DNA of 64,000 bases, from the NCBI GenBank assembly GCA_025093985.1, contig JACAAK010000003.1, positions 3,038,001 to 3,102,000 of the forward strand. The letters run 5' to 3'. Positions 1 to 9,788 of the stretch are shown one piece after another. Position numbers and translations under genes: made by a program. The notes beneath the pieces are model-generated. The model did not search any database, was not told the origin of the DNA, and was given only the letters and a program-made list of their open reading frames with translations. The DNA is from Calvatia gigantea (Eukaryota > Basidiomycota > Agaricomycetes > Agaricales > Lycoperdaceae). The number at the start of each line of letters is the position of its first letter. Position 1 is the stretch's first letter.

Positions 1-55
1 TAATCCCGGATATAGTAGTATGTAGTAGGTTAATTCCCTGTTAATTTGCTCTCTT

Positions 56-116
56 GTACTTGGTTTTTTATGTTATGTCATGATGCCATCGGAACCCGGT
101 TGTGGGTAACTTCTCT
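56..116 (+). repeat. direct repeat copy A upstream of thiolase
   Basis: About 60 bp beginning GTACTTGGTTTTTTATGTTA recur at 258-322 in the same orientation, with a 4-nt insertion (ATAT) and a few substitutions. The second copy ends about 110 bp before the thiolase start codon, so this is a duplicated promoter-proximal segment or the remnant of a small element. No ORF or terminal inverted repeat goes with it. Confidence 0.75.
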
Positions 117-257
117 CGAACGAAAGACAATCCCTCATGGGGGTGACAGGGAATTTCCGTTATCGCCATGATTACGTGCACAGACAGGACCGTCCATCGG
201 CGGACGACCGGCTGCTCAAGCGCTCACAGTTGGGAATTGTGTGTTGATCCTCCAATC

Positions 258-322
258 GTACTTGGTTTTTTATGTTATATATGTCATGATGCCATGGGAA
301 CTCGGTTGTGGGTCACCTCTCA
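258..322 (+). repeat. direct repeat copy B upstream of thiolase
   Basis: Second copy of the segment at 56-116, offset by 202 bp. The shared part runs from GTACTTGGTT through the GGTTGTGGGT block. The rest of 1-435 holds no recognisable gene and is probably the 5' flank of the thiolase. Confidence 0.75.
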
Positions 323-435
323 CAATAGACAACATCACGTATGACCAAACAAGCCGGCCGGGTCTACATTATACATGGGTGCTTATAACCTCGCTCTTGT
401 CTATTTTCATCTGGCATTGCTTTTACCCCGTAACG

Positions 436-2098
436 ATGGAGCGCGTCAAACAACTTGCTGGCCACTTGAAGCCTACTGGTGTGGCTGCTCTTGAACGCAA
501 AAACCCCAATGACGTTGTCATTACCATGGCTATTCGGTCTCCCATCTGCAAGGCAACAAAGGGAGGATTCAAGGATGCAAGGTAGGTCTATCTCGCTTGG
601 GAAACATGGAAGTTATATTCATCTGGTCAAAAGGATAGATGAGCTGATGCTCGAAATGTTCAGGGTGTGCGGTGTTTCCAGCAATTGAGAGTTTAGCTGA
701 ATGTTTCCCTTCGCAGCAAACCATTGCGCATTCAAAAATTAACCCGCAGTTGGTCGAGGACGTTTGCGTTGGAACTGTCTTGACCCCGGATCCGGTGTAC
801 CACGCACGCGCTGCAGCTCTGGCGGCTGGCTTCCCAGACACAACAGCCGTCCAAGTGGTGAACAGGTTCTGTTCGAGCGGTCTTATGGCAGTCACTACCA
901 TCGCCAATCAGATTGCAACCGGTATTATTGAGGTTGGTTTGGCCCTTGGTGTGGAGAGCATGTCGCACAAGTACGCTTATGATCCTTAAGAATTGTGATT
1001 ATGGCATTTGACCTTCTGTTTTAGCCCGGATACAGGTGGCCCAGAACAGAGCGAACTTGTCGCCAGCCACCCAGTGGCTTGTGATTGCCGAAAGCGCATG
1101 GGATGGACAAGCGAGAATGTTGTTGCTGAGTTCAATATCACCCGTGAAGAACAAGACGCCTTTGCCGCCGAGTCCTACCAGAGAGCAGAGCGTGCCCAGA
1201 AGCTTGGATATTTCGCCGAGGAAATTGTCCCCTTCACGGTTTTCCAGAAGGACCCAAAAACTGGCGAAAAGCGGCAAGTCGTCGTGACAGAAGACGATGG
1301 AATCCGGTACGGCATTACAAAAGAGTCTCTGGCTAAGCTCCGACCAGCGTTCCCGCAGTGGGGTAAGCCCGAGGCCACTACAACTGCTGGGAATGCTAGC
1401 CAGATTTCGGATGGTGCCGCCGCTGTGTTGCTGATGACTAGGAAGAAGGCTGAGGAGCTCGGGCTAGTTATCTTGGCTAAGTATATCACCACTTCTCTTG
1501 CGGGCCTGCCGCCGCGCATCATGGGTATTGGCCCTGTACTGGCTATCCCCAAAGTATTGGAAAAGGCGGGTTTGACAGTCGCGGACGTTGACCTTTTTGA
1601 GGTGCGTTGTATATCTCGAGAGCCGCGCAAATGCCTATTTCTTTAAATTAGATTAACGAGGCATTCGCCTCACAATGCGTATATTGCCTGAAAGCCTTAA
1701 ACCTCCCAGCGTAAGTTTCTTTGCATAATATATACCTATGCTGACATTGACCATCTCTCAGTGAAAAGGTACAGCTCCTTGACTATCACCAGCGTCCACA
1801 CGATTTATTTGTGTATAGGTCAACGTTAATGGAGGAGCCATCGCCTTCGGCCATCCACTAGATGAGTATCTTAACTGTTACTTTTGGCGGGGGGCTTATC
1901 TGGTTACTCAGCTACGCACCAGCGGTGCGCGTCAGATTGCAACGGGCCTCAAGGAGCTGCACCGGAGGAAGGGAAAGGTGAGCACAAATTGCATGCACAG
2001 CCATAAGTGATTGTACTCACTTGGTATCCAAGATCCTACTTACCACTATGTGTATTGGCACTGGAATGGGGGCGGCGGCGGTATTCTTGCGAGAGTAA
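436..2098 (+). CDS. POT1: peroxisomal 3-ketoacyl-CoA thiolase (acetyl-CoA acyltransferase)
   Basis: Catalyses the last, thiolytic step of peroxisomal fatty-acid beta-oxidation. Nine exons (436-581, 634-664, 717-970, 1025-1601, 1652-1710, 1762-1768, 1819-1861, 1916-1977, 2033-2098) sum to 1245 nt, or 414 residues, normal for the family. The start is supported by an N-terminal PTS2 signal: MERVKQLAGHL fits R-[LVI]-x5-H-L. The nucleophile Cys is in NRFCSSGL, the catalytic His in GHPLG, and the second Cys in MCIGTGMG. Two features are odd: exon 6 is only 7 nt, and the intron at 1862-1915 has AT-AC ends. Splicing it gives the thiolase signature GHPLGTSGAR. A canonical GT-AG choice (1866-1922) also keeps frame but gives GHPLDDGAR, losing conserved residues. 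The family assignment is certain; that single junction is inferred. Confidence 0.95.
1762..1768 (+). other. 7-nt microexon of the thiolase gene
   Basis: The exon TGAAAAG lies between introns 1711-1761 and 1769-1818, both GT-AG. It joins CCAGC to GTCAACGTT and yields PAEKVNVNGGAIA, the expected lead-in to the second thiolase signature. The whole-gene frame (1245 nt) closes only with it included. Confidence 0.8.
1862..1915 (+). other. candidate AT-AC intron in the thiolase gene
   Basis: The 54-nt intron starts ATGAGT and ends CTAC. The exon before ends CCACTAG and the exon after starts GCACCAGCGGT; joined, they encode HPLGTSGAR, the canonical thiolase motif with correct spacing. The donor looks like a U2-type GTGAGT with G to A at +1, paired with G to C at the last base. 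It does not match the U12 donor ATATCCTT, so U2-type splicing is more likely. The GT-AG alternative at 1866-1922 breaks the motif. Confidence 0.65.
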
Positions 2099-2378
2099 TT
2101 GATTTGTGGGGCTTAATACATGCTGATGTTCTCAGCGATTTCTATCCTCCAAGTCTTGTCACATTGCCATTCCAACACAAGACGCAGATGATCTACCTGT
2201 GCCTAGGTTTCCCAACAGCTACTAAGGATACTAGTACGAAAGGAACTGCATGGTTACGAGTCCACGTTCAACATGGTTACCATGGCGCAACACTGCCTCA
2301 TCACCCCCCATAAACCACTGCCTCAATCAACCTCAAATATACCATCCGACTCCTATGTTGAAGGTAAGATCAGCGCCA

Positions 2379-3014
2379 TCAATTGTACGGGACGATAACT
2401 CCATTGGGAGCTTTGACTGCATCCTCCACAGGGATATCCTGGCGGGTCTCGAGTTCCCGTTTATTGTAGGGAACGATGACACCATTGGGAGCTTTGACAG
2501 CATCCTCTACGGGAATGTCCTGGCGGGCAGTGAGTTCCCTCTTGTTGTAGGGAACAATGACACCATTTGGTGCTTTGACCGCATCTTCGACAGGGATATT
2601 CTGACGACTGGTGAGCTCCCGCTTGTTGTAAGGAACGATGACGCCGTTGGGAGCCTTGACAGCATCTTCGACAGGGATGTCCTGACGGCGTTTGTGTTCA
2701 CGCCTGTTGTAAGGGACAATGACGCCGTTAGGAGCCTTTACAGCGTCCTCAACCGGAATGTCCTGGCGCCTGACATTCTGCCTCTTATTATATGGGACAA
2801 TGACACCGTTTGGAGCTTTGACGGCGTTTTCTACAGGGATGTCTTGTCGACGGACATATGCATGGATAGGTTGGACGGCGCGCTGGAGATGTGTAACTAC
2901 TAGCTGAGCATGAACGCGGGAGACACTCACTGCTACGGGCATCCCAACAGGGACACACATGACATTGCCGGCAAAGACGAGGAAGAGAGCGGAGACGATG
3001 AACGAGGTATGCAT
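2379..3014 (-). CDS. secreted six-repeat peptide precursor with Kex2 sites (KEP-like)
   Basis: The protein begins with a hydrophobic secretion signal of about 20 residues (MHTSFIVSALFLVFAGNVMC). A short spacer follows, then six copies of QDIPVEDAVKAPNGVIVPYN on a 27-residue period, separated by KR or RR. The last copy ends directly at the stop codon. A 48-nt GT-AG intron (2883-2930) is likely: spliced length is 195 residues, unspliced 211, with the frame kept either way. The architecture matches fungal Kex2-processed repeat proteins, in which Kex2 cuts after dibasic sites in the late Golgi and Kex1 trims the basic residues, releasing many copies of one peptide. Dikaritin (ustiloxin-type) precursors share it, but no UstY/DUF3328 gene is adjacent. 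I do not recognise the core; its function (signal, surface peptide or RiPP) is unknown. Confidence 0.85.
   Translation of the reverse strand: MHTSFIVSALFLVFAGNVMCVPVGMPVAVSVSRVHAQLVVTHLQRAVQPIHAYVRRQDIPVENAVKAPNGVIVPYNKRQNVRRQDIPVEDAVKAPNGVIVPYNRREHKRRQDIPVEDAVKAPNGVIVPYNKRELTSRQNIPVEDAVKAPNGVIVPYNKRELTARQDIPVEDAVKAPNGVIVPYNKRELETRQDIPVEDAVKAPNGVIVPYN
2382..2846 (-). repeat. six 60-nt core repeats on an 81-nt period
   Basis: Core units lie at 2787-2846, 2706-2765, 2625-2684, 2544-2603, 2463-2522 and 2382-2441 (copy 1 to copy 6). The protein cores are nearly identical: copy 1 has ENAV for EDAV, and copy 4 starts QNIP. The DNA copies differ at many third codon positions. Linkers are KRQNVRR, RREHKRR, KRELTSR, KRELTAR and KRELETR. 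Confidence 0.95.
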
Positions 3015-3588
3015 GATGTTTTACAGAGAAATGGGGATCAAAGTTGACCAAGGATTGATGAAGACAGTGCCAGCGACTACTAGTAGGAAGGGCTCGCCTG
3101 CGGCCAAATAAAGAGGGGAAAGTCTAGCTCATTGTGGTTAGCCACCATCCAGACCAAAAGAGAATAGGAGGATATGCAGACTCACTAAAGACGAGGAAGG
3201 AGAAAAAAAATATGAAAGGACAGAAAGAGGGATAGAAGGGAGACCAGTGAACATTACCACCTTGGGTATTTGTACCGACGGCGTGTGAAGGAATCGATCA
3301 ACAACGGTCGGCAGTTGCGAACCTGGAGCGTAGAGTCCAGTCAATCGTTGTTGATCTGAGTATCATACATATACCAATAGCAATGCATCAGGATCAGTTT
3401 GTCGCCGCCCAGCCCTCCGTCGCTAAGTCGACTGTTCCAAAAATAGAAAGATATGAGGCATGTGATCGGCAGCTCGGCGATGATTTTTGCGCCATCAAAT
3501 GCCCCCGATTGGGGATTGATATTTTCAACTTTGGCAGCCCAGGGCCATACCCAGTCAAGTTTTGTTGGTTTCCGGGATCTGCACCTCC
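3015..3588. other. divergent intergenic region, peptide precursor / ESF1
   Basis: 574 bp between the start codons of the secreted precursor (-) and ESF1 (+). No gene is recognised. On the minus strand a TATA-like TTTATTT (about 3103-3109) lies roughly 90 bp upstream of the precursor's start; this is weak evidence for its promoter. Confidence 0.5.
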
Positions 3589-6008
3589 ATGTCCGACCCC
3601 CGTTTTGCACGTATAAAGACAGATCCACGCTTTCGCCGTCCGAAAAGGAAGCAGCAAAAAATCATCGTAGATGAACGCTTTAAGTCGGTTTTTGATAAGA
3701 AAGGAAGCGGGAAGACCAAGCGTGTGTATACTCTTTGTCACATATCCGAAGCTCTCTGAACGTGCTTAAAGTAATACGACCAGCAAGTGTCGATAAGTAC
3801 GGTCGAAAGCTCTCAAAAACTCACGAGGAAGACGGCCTCAAGAAATATTACCGCTTAGCCAACGACTCGACCGATGAGGAAAAGGGGGAGGCTGAAGTGA
3901 CCCCAAGGGCCACTGACTATGCTCGTGGGGGGGTACTCATGGAATCCTCAGACGAGGAGGAAATTGACAGAAAGACGAAAGTCGACCGGGCTGGGGAATC
4001 GGATGACAGTGGTGTGGACGACATCATTAGGATTGGTGGTAGCGAAGATGGACTAGAGATCGACCTTGACGAAGATACATATGCGGAACTTGATGCCCAG
4101 GCCGCAGCGTATGCAAAGGCAAATGAGGCTCTCGAGGAAAAAGAGGACGTTGGAATAGCAAATCGAACACGCCGGTTAGCGGCGGTGAATTTTGACTGGG
4201 ACCATATCCGGGCCTCACACCTCCACAAAATCTTCTCCTCGCTCGTCTCGCCCACTGATCCCTATGTCCCAGTGTCTTCAACGTCTGCGAGTGGTAAAGG
4301 GGACGGTGTAAGGAAAGCAAAGGGCGGCGCTACCCCAGTTGTAAGAGGCAGCGTTCTTTCTGTACGGGTATACCCCTCCGAGTTTGGCAAAGCACGGATG
4401 GAGCAGGAGGGAAGGGAGGGTCCCCCAGCAGCGATATTCAAGAAGAGGCGGAAGGAAGCCCAAGAGATCAACGAGAGGACGATCTACGAAGTTGGGGATG
4501 AGGACGAGTATGACGAGGATGCATTGCGGCGTTATCAGTTGGAGCGATTAAGGTGCGTCCCTGGGCTTCACCTTACGCGCACGCCTCGCTTTTTGACTCT
4601 AGCCCTCCATAGGTACTATTATGCCATTATTGAATGCGACTCAGTTGAGGCCGCTTCACATATTTACAACGAATTGGAAGGGACAGAGTTAGAGCGCTCC
4701 GCAAATGTTTTCGATCTCAGTTTCGTACCCGACGACATGACATTCGACGTTGAACCGAGGTATGCCTTAACAATCGCCACCCGTGTAAATGCATGAACGA
4801 CGGTTTCAAACAGGGACGAGACAACGGAAGACGTGTCGACAAACTACAAACCCGTGGAATACGTCACAGATGTTTGTTCGTTGCCCTCTTTTACGGAAAC
4901 TACACTCATCGACAGCATTAGGCTCTCCGACATTCCAAAGTTAAACTCACATGGGACGACGACGATCCGGGACGGCACCAGGTCACTCGCAGGCAACTCA
5001 CACAACAAGAAATAGAGGAAGAAGATTTCACGGGATACATCGCGTCATCGTCGTCAGAGGATGAGGAAGGCGACCAAGGCAATATAAAGAAACCCGGGAG
5101 CGAGAAAGAGGCTACTCGACAAAAACTACGAGCCCTTCTGCTGGGTGGAGAAGGTGAAGCACTGCCGGAAGGATGGGACAACGATGGTGACCGAAGCGAT
5201 ATCGATCTGGAGATTACGTTCGCACCTGGGCTAAGTGATAAGAAGGACCAAGCAGACGAGACCACGCTGGAGAGATATCAGAGGAAGATACGGGAGAAGA
5301 GGAAGAAGAATAAGGAAGAACACAAGGAGAAGGTGAAGGCGAAAACGGGAAAGAGGGAAAGTCAAGCGAAGACTCAAGCAGAAGGCGACGAATTCTTTGA
5401 CTTTGGAAGTGGAAATGAGGATGAACACGAAGCGCACACGGACACCAGTACGAAAGAGAAAGACACGCGGGGGAAAAGCAATAGAAATCGTCCGCAAAGT
5501 CCTCCACGGAAAGAGAGTACCGTCGAAGAATTAGCCCCATTTGCTGCCTCTAGTATCGATGATGGGCAACAGCCTAAACACTTCAACATGAAAGCAGTGC
5601 TCAAGGCAGAGAAGCAAAAATGGAAAGAGAAGGAAGCAAGGCAAAGGGGATCAGGAAGAAAATGAATTACAAGAAGATTTCGAAATCGACGTCAAGGACG
5701 ACCGTTTCCAGATTTTGCATGAGGATCATGAATTTGCCATTGACCCTAATAATCCTCAGTACGTTTCCTAGACGTGCCCAGCACCATACACACTAACCAT
5801 TTTCCGAAGTTTCAAGAAAACTAAAGGGATGAAAGCGTTATTGGAAGAACGACGACGAAGGCAAAAAGGTATCTCCGGCAGTGATCTATCCATTTCCTCG
5901 AGTGTACACACTGTTGGCGCTGGCGGCAAAGGTCTAAAGAGCCTGGTAGAGAGTGTAAAACGTAAAAGCCAAGCAGAGCATGGTGGTGGAAAGCGACAAC
6001 GACACTAA
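3589..6008 (+). CDS. ESF1: pre-rRNA processing protein ESF1 (apparent frameshift near 5646)
   Basis: Nucleolar factor for 18S rRNA maturation in the small-subunit processome. The N-terminus MSDPRFARIKTDPRF and the later VDKYGRKL are typical of ESF1. The centre carries YYYAIIECDSVEAASHIYNELEG, followed by a long acidic and lysine-rich region. The C-terminal NUC153 block (ELQEDFEIDVKDDRF, then KKTKGMKALLEERRR) is present. Introns: 3722-3783, 4553-4612, 4760-4813, 4872-4921, 5759-5809. The reading frame breaks at the GGGG run 5646-5649. Upstream codons run to a stop at about 5663, while the conserved NUC153 block is in the +1 frame, as if one G were extra. No GT-AG intron bridges this. Either the base is a sequence error or the product lacks its conserved C-terminus. 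Confidence 0.9.
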
Positions 6009-6178
6009 TGGCAGAACTTATCACTTCAAGCCCTTGCTCTTACGTTTTTTATGTACTGGAATTATTGCAGACCTATCGAGTGTGGACTAGAAATAAGTGT
6101 GATAACGGAGTTGTAGACAGCGCTCTGTGCATACTTTTTCCTGGATGAATGCCAGCACTCGGGGCACGAATGCACAAA

Positions 6179-7070
6179 TTACATGATGTTTGCGCCAGAT
6201 AAATCCAATTCCGGATGCTGGGCCTGGAACTTTTTGAGGACCTTGCGTGGGTAGGTTAAACACAACTCAAAGCCGACAGTTGGAGCTCACATACCTCTGC
6301 CTTCTTGATCTCGTCTGATGTCGGTTTGCCCATTTGCTACTGGGGTATCAGCACGAGAGGGTGGTGGGATAGGATAGAAAGATTGCCTTTTGTTGGTTGT
6401 CAAACTGCGCTCAAAGGAGGTGTGTAAGCCAGCAGTAATAGAATTTTGGTGGAGGTGCACCTACCATCATCTTTTCAACGATGCCGCTGTCAAGGGCGTC
6501 AGAGTTTGTTACGTGATCGATAACTCATTACGACTCACCGGGTTTCTGAGTCCAAATCGCTCAACTTGCTGTTTGGCGGTTCAATCTTGCTGGTGTTGAT
6601 CTTTGGATGATGGGTGAGGACATTCTCCCACCAGGTTTGTTTGTTCAACTTTTCAAGGGCGATAAGAACCATTTTCTGATCCTCTGATAATAAAATCAGA
6701 AGGGGAGCTGGGAGGGAGCGCCTTCCACTACATACGAAGGGTCCAATTGCTCTCCTCGACCTTAATTTCTTTGCAAAGTTCTCCGTTGAGGATCGGTTCC
6801 TGTCCTTTGAGACCAACACTGAGTTTCTTCTTCTGAATATCTATCACAAGGTCTTTTCCTCTTGTCCCTGGGGGAACAGGAATGTTGATCTCAACTTCGC
6901 CTAGTTCCTGCCTCCATTGATAAGGGAGTGCTGGAGAGTTTTTAAGTAGGAATGTCGGCTGAAGGGGAAATAGCAGCCTTACCCGCTTGTTCTGCAGCTT
7001 CGCGTTCACGATCCGTTTTGTCCTTCGTCTCGCGTTGTTCTTTTGTTAGGTTCTCCTCAGTGCTAGCCAT
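6179..7070 (-). CDS. nudC: nuclear movement protein NudC (CS domain)
   Basis: HSP90-associated co-chaperone of the dynein/LIS1 nuclear migration pathway, cytoplasmic. Exons 6983-7070, 6736-6930, 6539-6683, 6465-6486, 6387-6404, 6295-6336 and 6179-6241 total 573 nt (190 residues), about the length of fungal NudC. The CS domain starts at [19 protein letters not shown]. The NudC-specific tail follows: [17 protein letters not shown], then [27 protein letters not shown] and [12 protein letters not shown]. Exon 5 is 18 nt. The intron 6337-6386 has a GC donor (AAG|GCAATC...TAG), the only choice keeping QQKQMGKPTS in frame. It diverges from the SUMO ligase gene across 201 bp. Confidence 0.95.
6337..6386 (-). 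other. GC-AG intron in nudC
   Basis: A 50-nt intron whose minus-strand donor is GCAATC and acceptor CAGTAG. Joining its flanks gives the conserved NudC string FDNQQKQMGKPT. No GT donor at this position preserves the frame. Confidence 0.75.
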
Positions 7071-7271
7071 CGAAGATTTTGAGGAAAGTGGGCAATATAT
7101 TACGTGATCATAGGCGTCGGGATTTTGATTACCCTTGTTTGTCCTCCTGCCTGTCCTGGGTCAGTAATCGTTGGGCTTGCCTGACTAGGTCACTCTTTCC
7201 ACGGTTAGGGCTCGTGGATTTGCTCTCGCTTTCTTCTACGCAGACCTTTCGCTGAGCCCGCCCTTCGGTTC

Positions 7272-9788
7272 ATGGCGAGTACGGATCCTTGGGTTGATTT
7301 TGATGTGAGTAAAGGCCCTCCTTTCTTTTGCTAAAACCTCCCCCAATCTTGCACAGGCGATCCGCCATAATATCAAGCACAACACAGTGGACAGGTTAAA
7401 ACAGATCTTGACTGGTTTTAACGAGGAGTGCGGCACACACCATCCACGTTCAGGCAAAAAGCAGGACATTATAGACAGAATTATTTCCTCCCTGGATCAT
7501 TGGCGGGCCACAGGTGCGGAGGATAAGTGGTTGAAAGCCAAGGCGATCGTAGCACAGGTCAGGAGTAATGGAACGTATGTACTTTCCCCCGTAATCCACC
7601 TTGTTACCAAAGCACGCCTCCAGAACCTGCTTTGGGCATCATTTACTGATCGTTCTTACCCAGGTATTCGCCTTCTCATTTGTCCATGTCGTCGAGCTCC
7701 ATTCCAAATCCACGCCAATACCCCTTATATCATGCAAATAATCTTCTAAAATCGACTTTCCATAGCTCAGCTGCAGGCACAAGCGCTATCCCCCCTTACG
7801 ATCCATATGCTCCCCCACGCCGGCCTCCTGCTCCTCCTAGCTCATCGACAAACGCACCCTCGTCAACATATCAAAAACCCGCACGTATGTTTTGACCATT
7901 ATTCACGAAGCAATCTATCGGTGTTCATGCATCTCGTATTTCACTAGCCATTCGATTTAAGGAATCACCGTTTTTCCAAATAGAACAAATACTGTCACCA
8001 ATTGTTGAATGTCCAGGTATCAGTTACGGACTTAAGAGGCCACGATCATGGTTTCCTCAACCTCTTTTTTCCTAGAATCAGCGAGCTCGACCGATCGCCG
8101 ACAACAACAGGTCGCCTTTACTCTGACCACCGAACAAGTAAATAAACTCAGAGCCCCAGAGTATGTTTAAACACGAGTCCTCTCGGTCCAGTGTTTGACT
8201 TTCTTCGAAAGCACAAAACACCAGTTACGGCTCTTTTGTACATCCTCCTTCTTCTACTCCGGTCATTCCTCCTTCCGATCCGCCAGTACGAATTCAGTTC
8301 CTTGTCTGGTCGAGTTCCCGCCCACGTGTGAAGTTCGTGTTAACAACGTGCAACTGAGCGCCAACCTAAAGGGGCTGAAAAAGAAACCGGGTACCGCACC
8401 TCCTCCGGACATCACCAAGTTGGCGCGCTTGGTAAATACTCCAAACAAGGTTGAGCTTGTATATGTGAACAGCCAGCAGCCAGTGCAGAATAAGGTGCGT
8501 GTTGGACTTCCCCCGTGATAATCCCCGGGTCTGATTGTTATACTCACAAAATAGAAATATTATATGGTCGTAATGCTCGTTGAATCTACCAGTGTAGATG
8601 AACTTGTCGAAACACTGAAGGCATCATCATATCGGGAAAGCGAGGATATTAAGCAGAAGAGTACGTCATAGGTTCAACACCTCACTCATTGCATTTTCTG
8701 ACAAATGAACAGTGGCTGAATCTGTGAATCTCGACGATGATATCGTTGCCGGTCCATCAAAAATGTCACTGAAGTGTCCCGTGAGCATATCCGCTGCTTT
8801 TACTTTTTGTTACCCTGATCATATTTCAGCTGAGTTTTATGCGAGTAAACACGCCTTGCCGATCTTCAAAATGTGTGCATTCTCAATGCTTCGACGCAAC
8901 ATCATGGTATTCAATGATGGAACAAACAACGACATGGTTATGTCCTGTTTGTGAAAAACAGCTAGATTTTAGGGAGCTGATTATTGATGGGTGGGTGGCG
9001 ATGGCAATGAAATGAGTCTTCAAATAACCCCTGTTCCCCGCAGTTATTTCGATGAAATTCTCAAAACGGTGCCGGAAAGTGTTGAGGACGTCATTGTGGA
9101 AGCCGAGGGCGAATGGCATACGATAGACAATAAATATGGCAGCACTACGTGGACAGCTAAGCATCCCGTCACAGTACCACCACCCGAGCCTAAAAAAGAA
9201 GAGACGCCACCACCCGTCAAGATCGAGGAGCAGAGTGGAAAGATCAACAGTCAACACAAGGCGGACGTCTCTTACATTTTATTGTCCGATGACGATGAAG
9301 AAGAGGTTCAAAACGAGCTTTCAACTTCCCAGAACACTAGCCGTTCTACCGACTTTGCGGTCCCTCAACGCCACGGTCAGACGAAAAATGTGATTGATTT
9401 GACACTCGACTCAGAGGATGAAGATGAACCTGCTCCTGTGCACCCCGGCAAACGCAAAATTGGTGATACGGGACTCGGCCCTACTTCGCCAACAGAGCCG
9501 ATATGGAAAAAAGGCCGTCATGAGGTTGATTATCAACTACCCTCCATCACTACACTTCAGAACTTCCGACAACCTGTCATAACGAATGGTAGCCGACTGC
9601 CACCGCCTTCCAGCATCAACCCGGCCACTCCCGGCCATTATTCACATTATCCAGGGACCTCTGCTCCTCCGTCCCTCGCCAACAATCTACCAATCCGCGG
9701 CAATGGTCCGACGCCGGGCCCCCTTCAACTACCGCCTCTCCCAGGTTTGCCACCGCCCCGCCCAAATGGTCACCCTCGCTGGCCATAA
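7272..9788 (+). CDS. PIAS/Siz-type E3 SUMO ligase (SAP, PINIT, SP-RING)
   Basis: Transfers SUMO from Ubc9 to nuclear substrates. Ten exons total 1989 nt (662 residues). The N-terminal helical part (IRHNIKHNTVDRLKQILTGF) is SAP-like. A PINIT-like domain follows (IRFKESPFFQIEQILSPIVE to VNSQQPVQNK). The SP-RING runs from MSLKCPLSFMRVNTPCRSSKC, with Cys/His ligands in KCVHSQCFD and LCPVCEK. Two acidic SUMO-interacting motifs follow, SYILLSDDDEEE (from 9270) and VIDLTLDSEDEDE (from 9390), and the tail is proline-rich. The start MASTDPWVDFD is followed by a 52-nt intron. Orthology to Siz1 as against other PIAS paralogues is not settled, so no symbol is given. Confidence 0.93.

Noticed and set aside
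1866..1922. Canonical GT-AG alternative to the AT-AC intron
   Set aside because: It keeps frame but gives GHPLDDGAR, one residue short and without the conserved Gly and Ser/Thr. Kept as the main alternative, not the preferred model.
2250..2903. 217-codon plus-strand ORF opposite the repeat precursor
   Set aside because: It is the antisense shadow of the repeats. Its own periodicity simply mirrors them, and it has no signal or domain.
2379..6008. Ustiloxin-type (dikaritin) RiPP cluster
   Set aside because: No DUF3328/UstY, tyrosinase or methyltransferase gene lies beside the precursor; the neighbours are a thiolase and ESF1.
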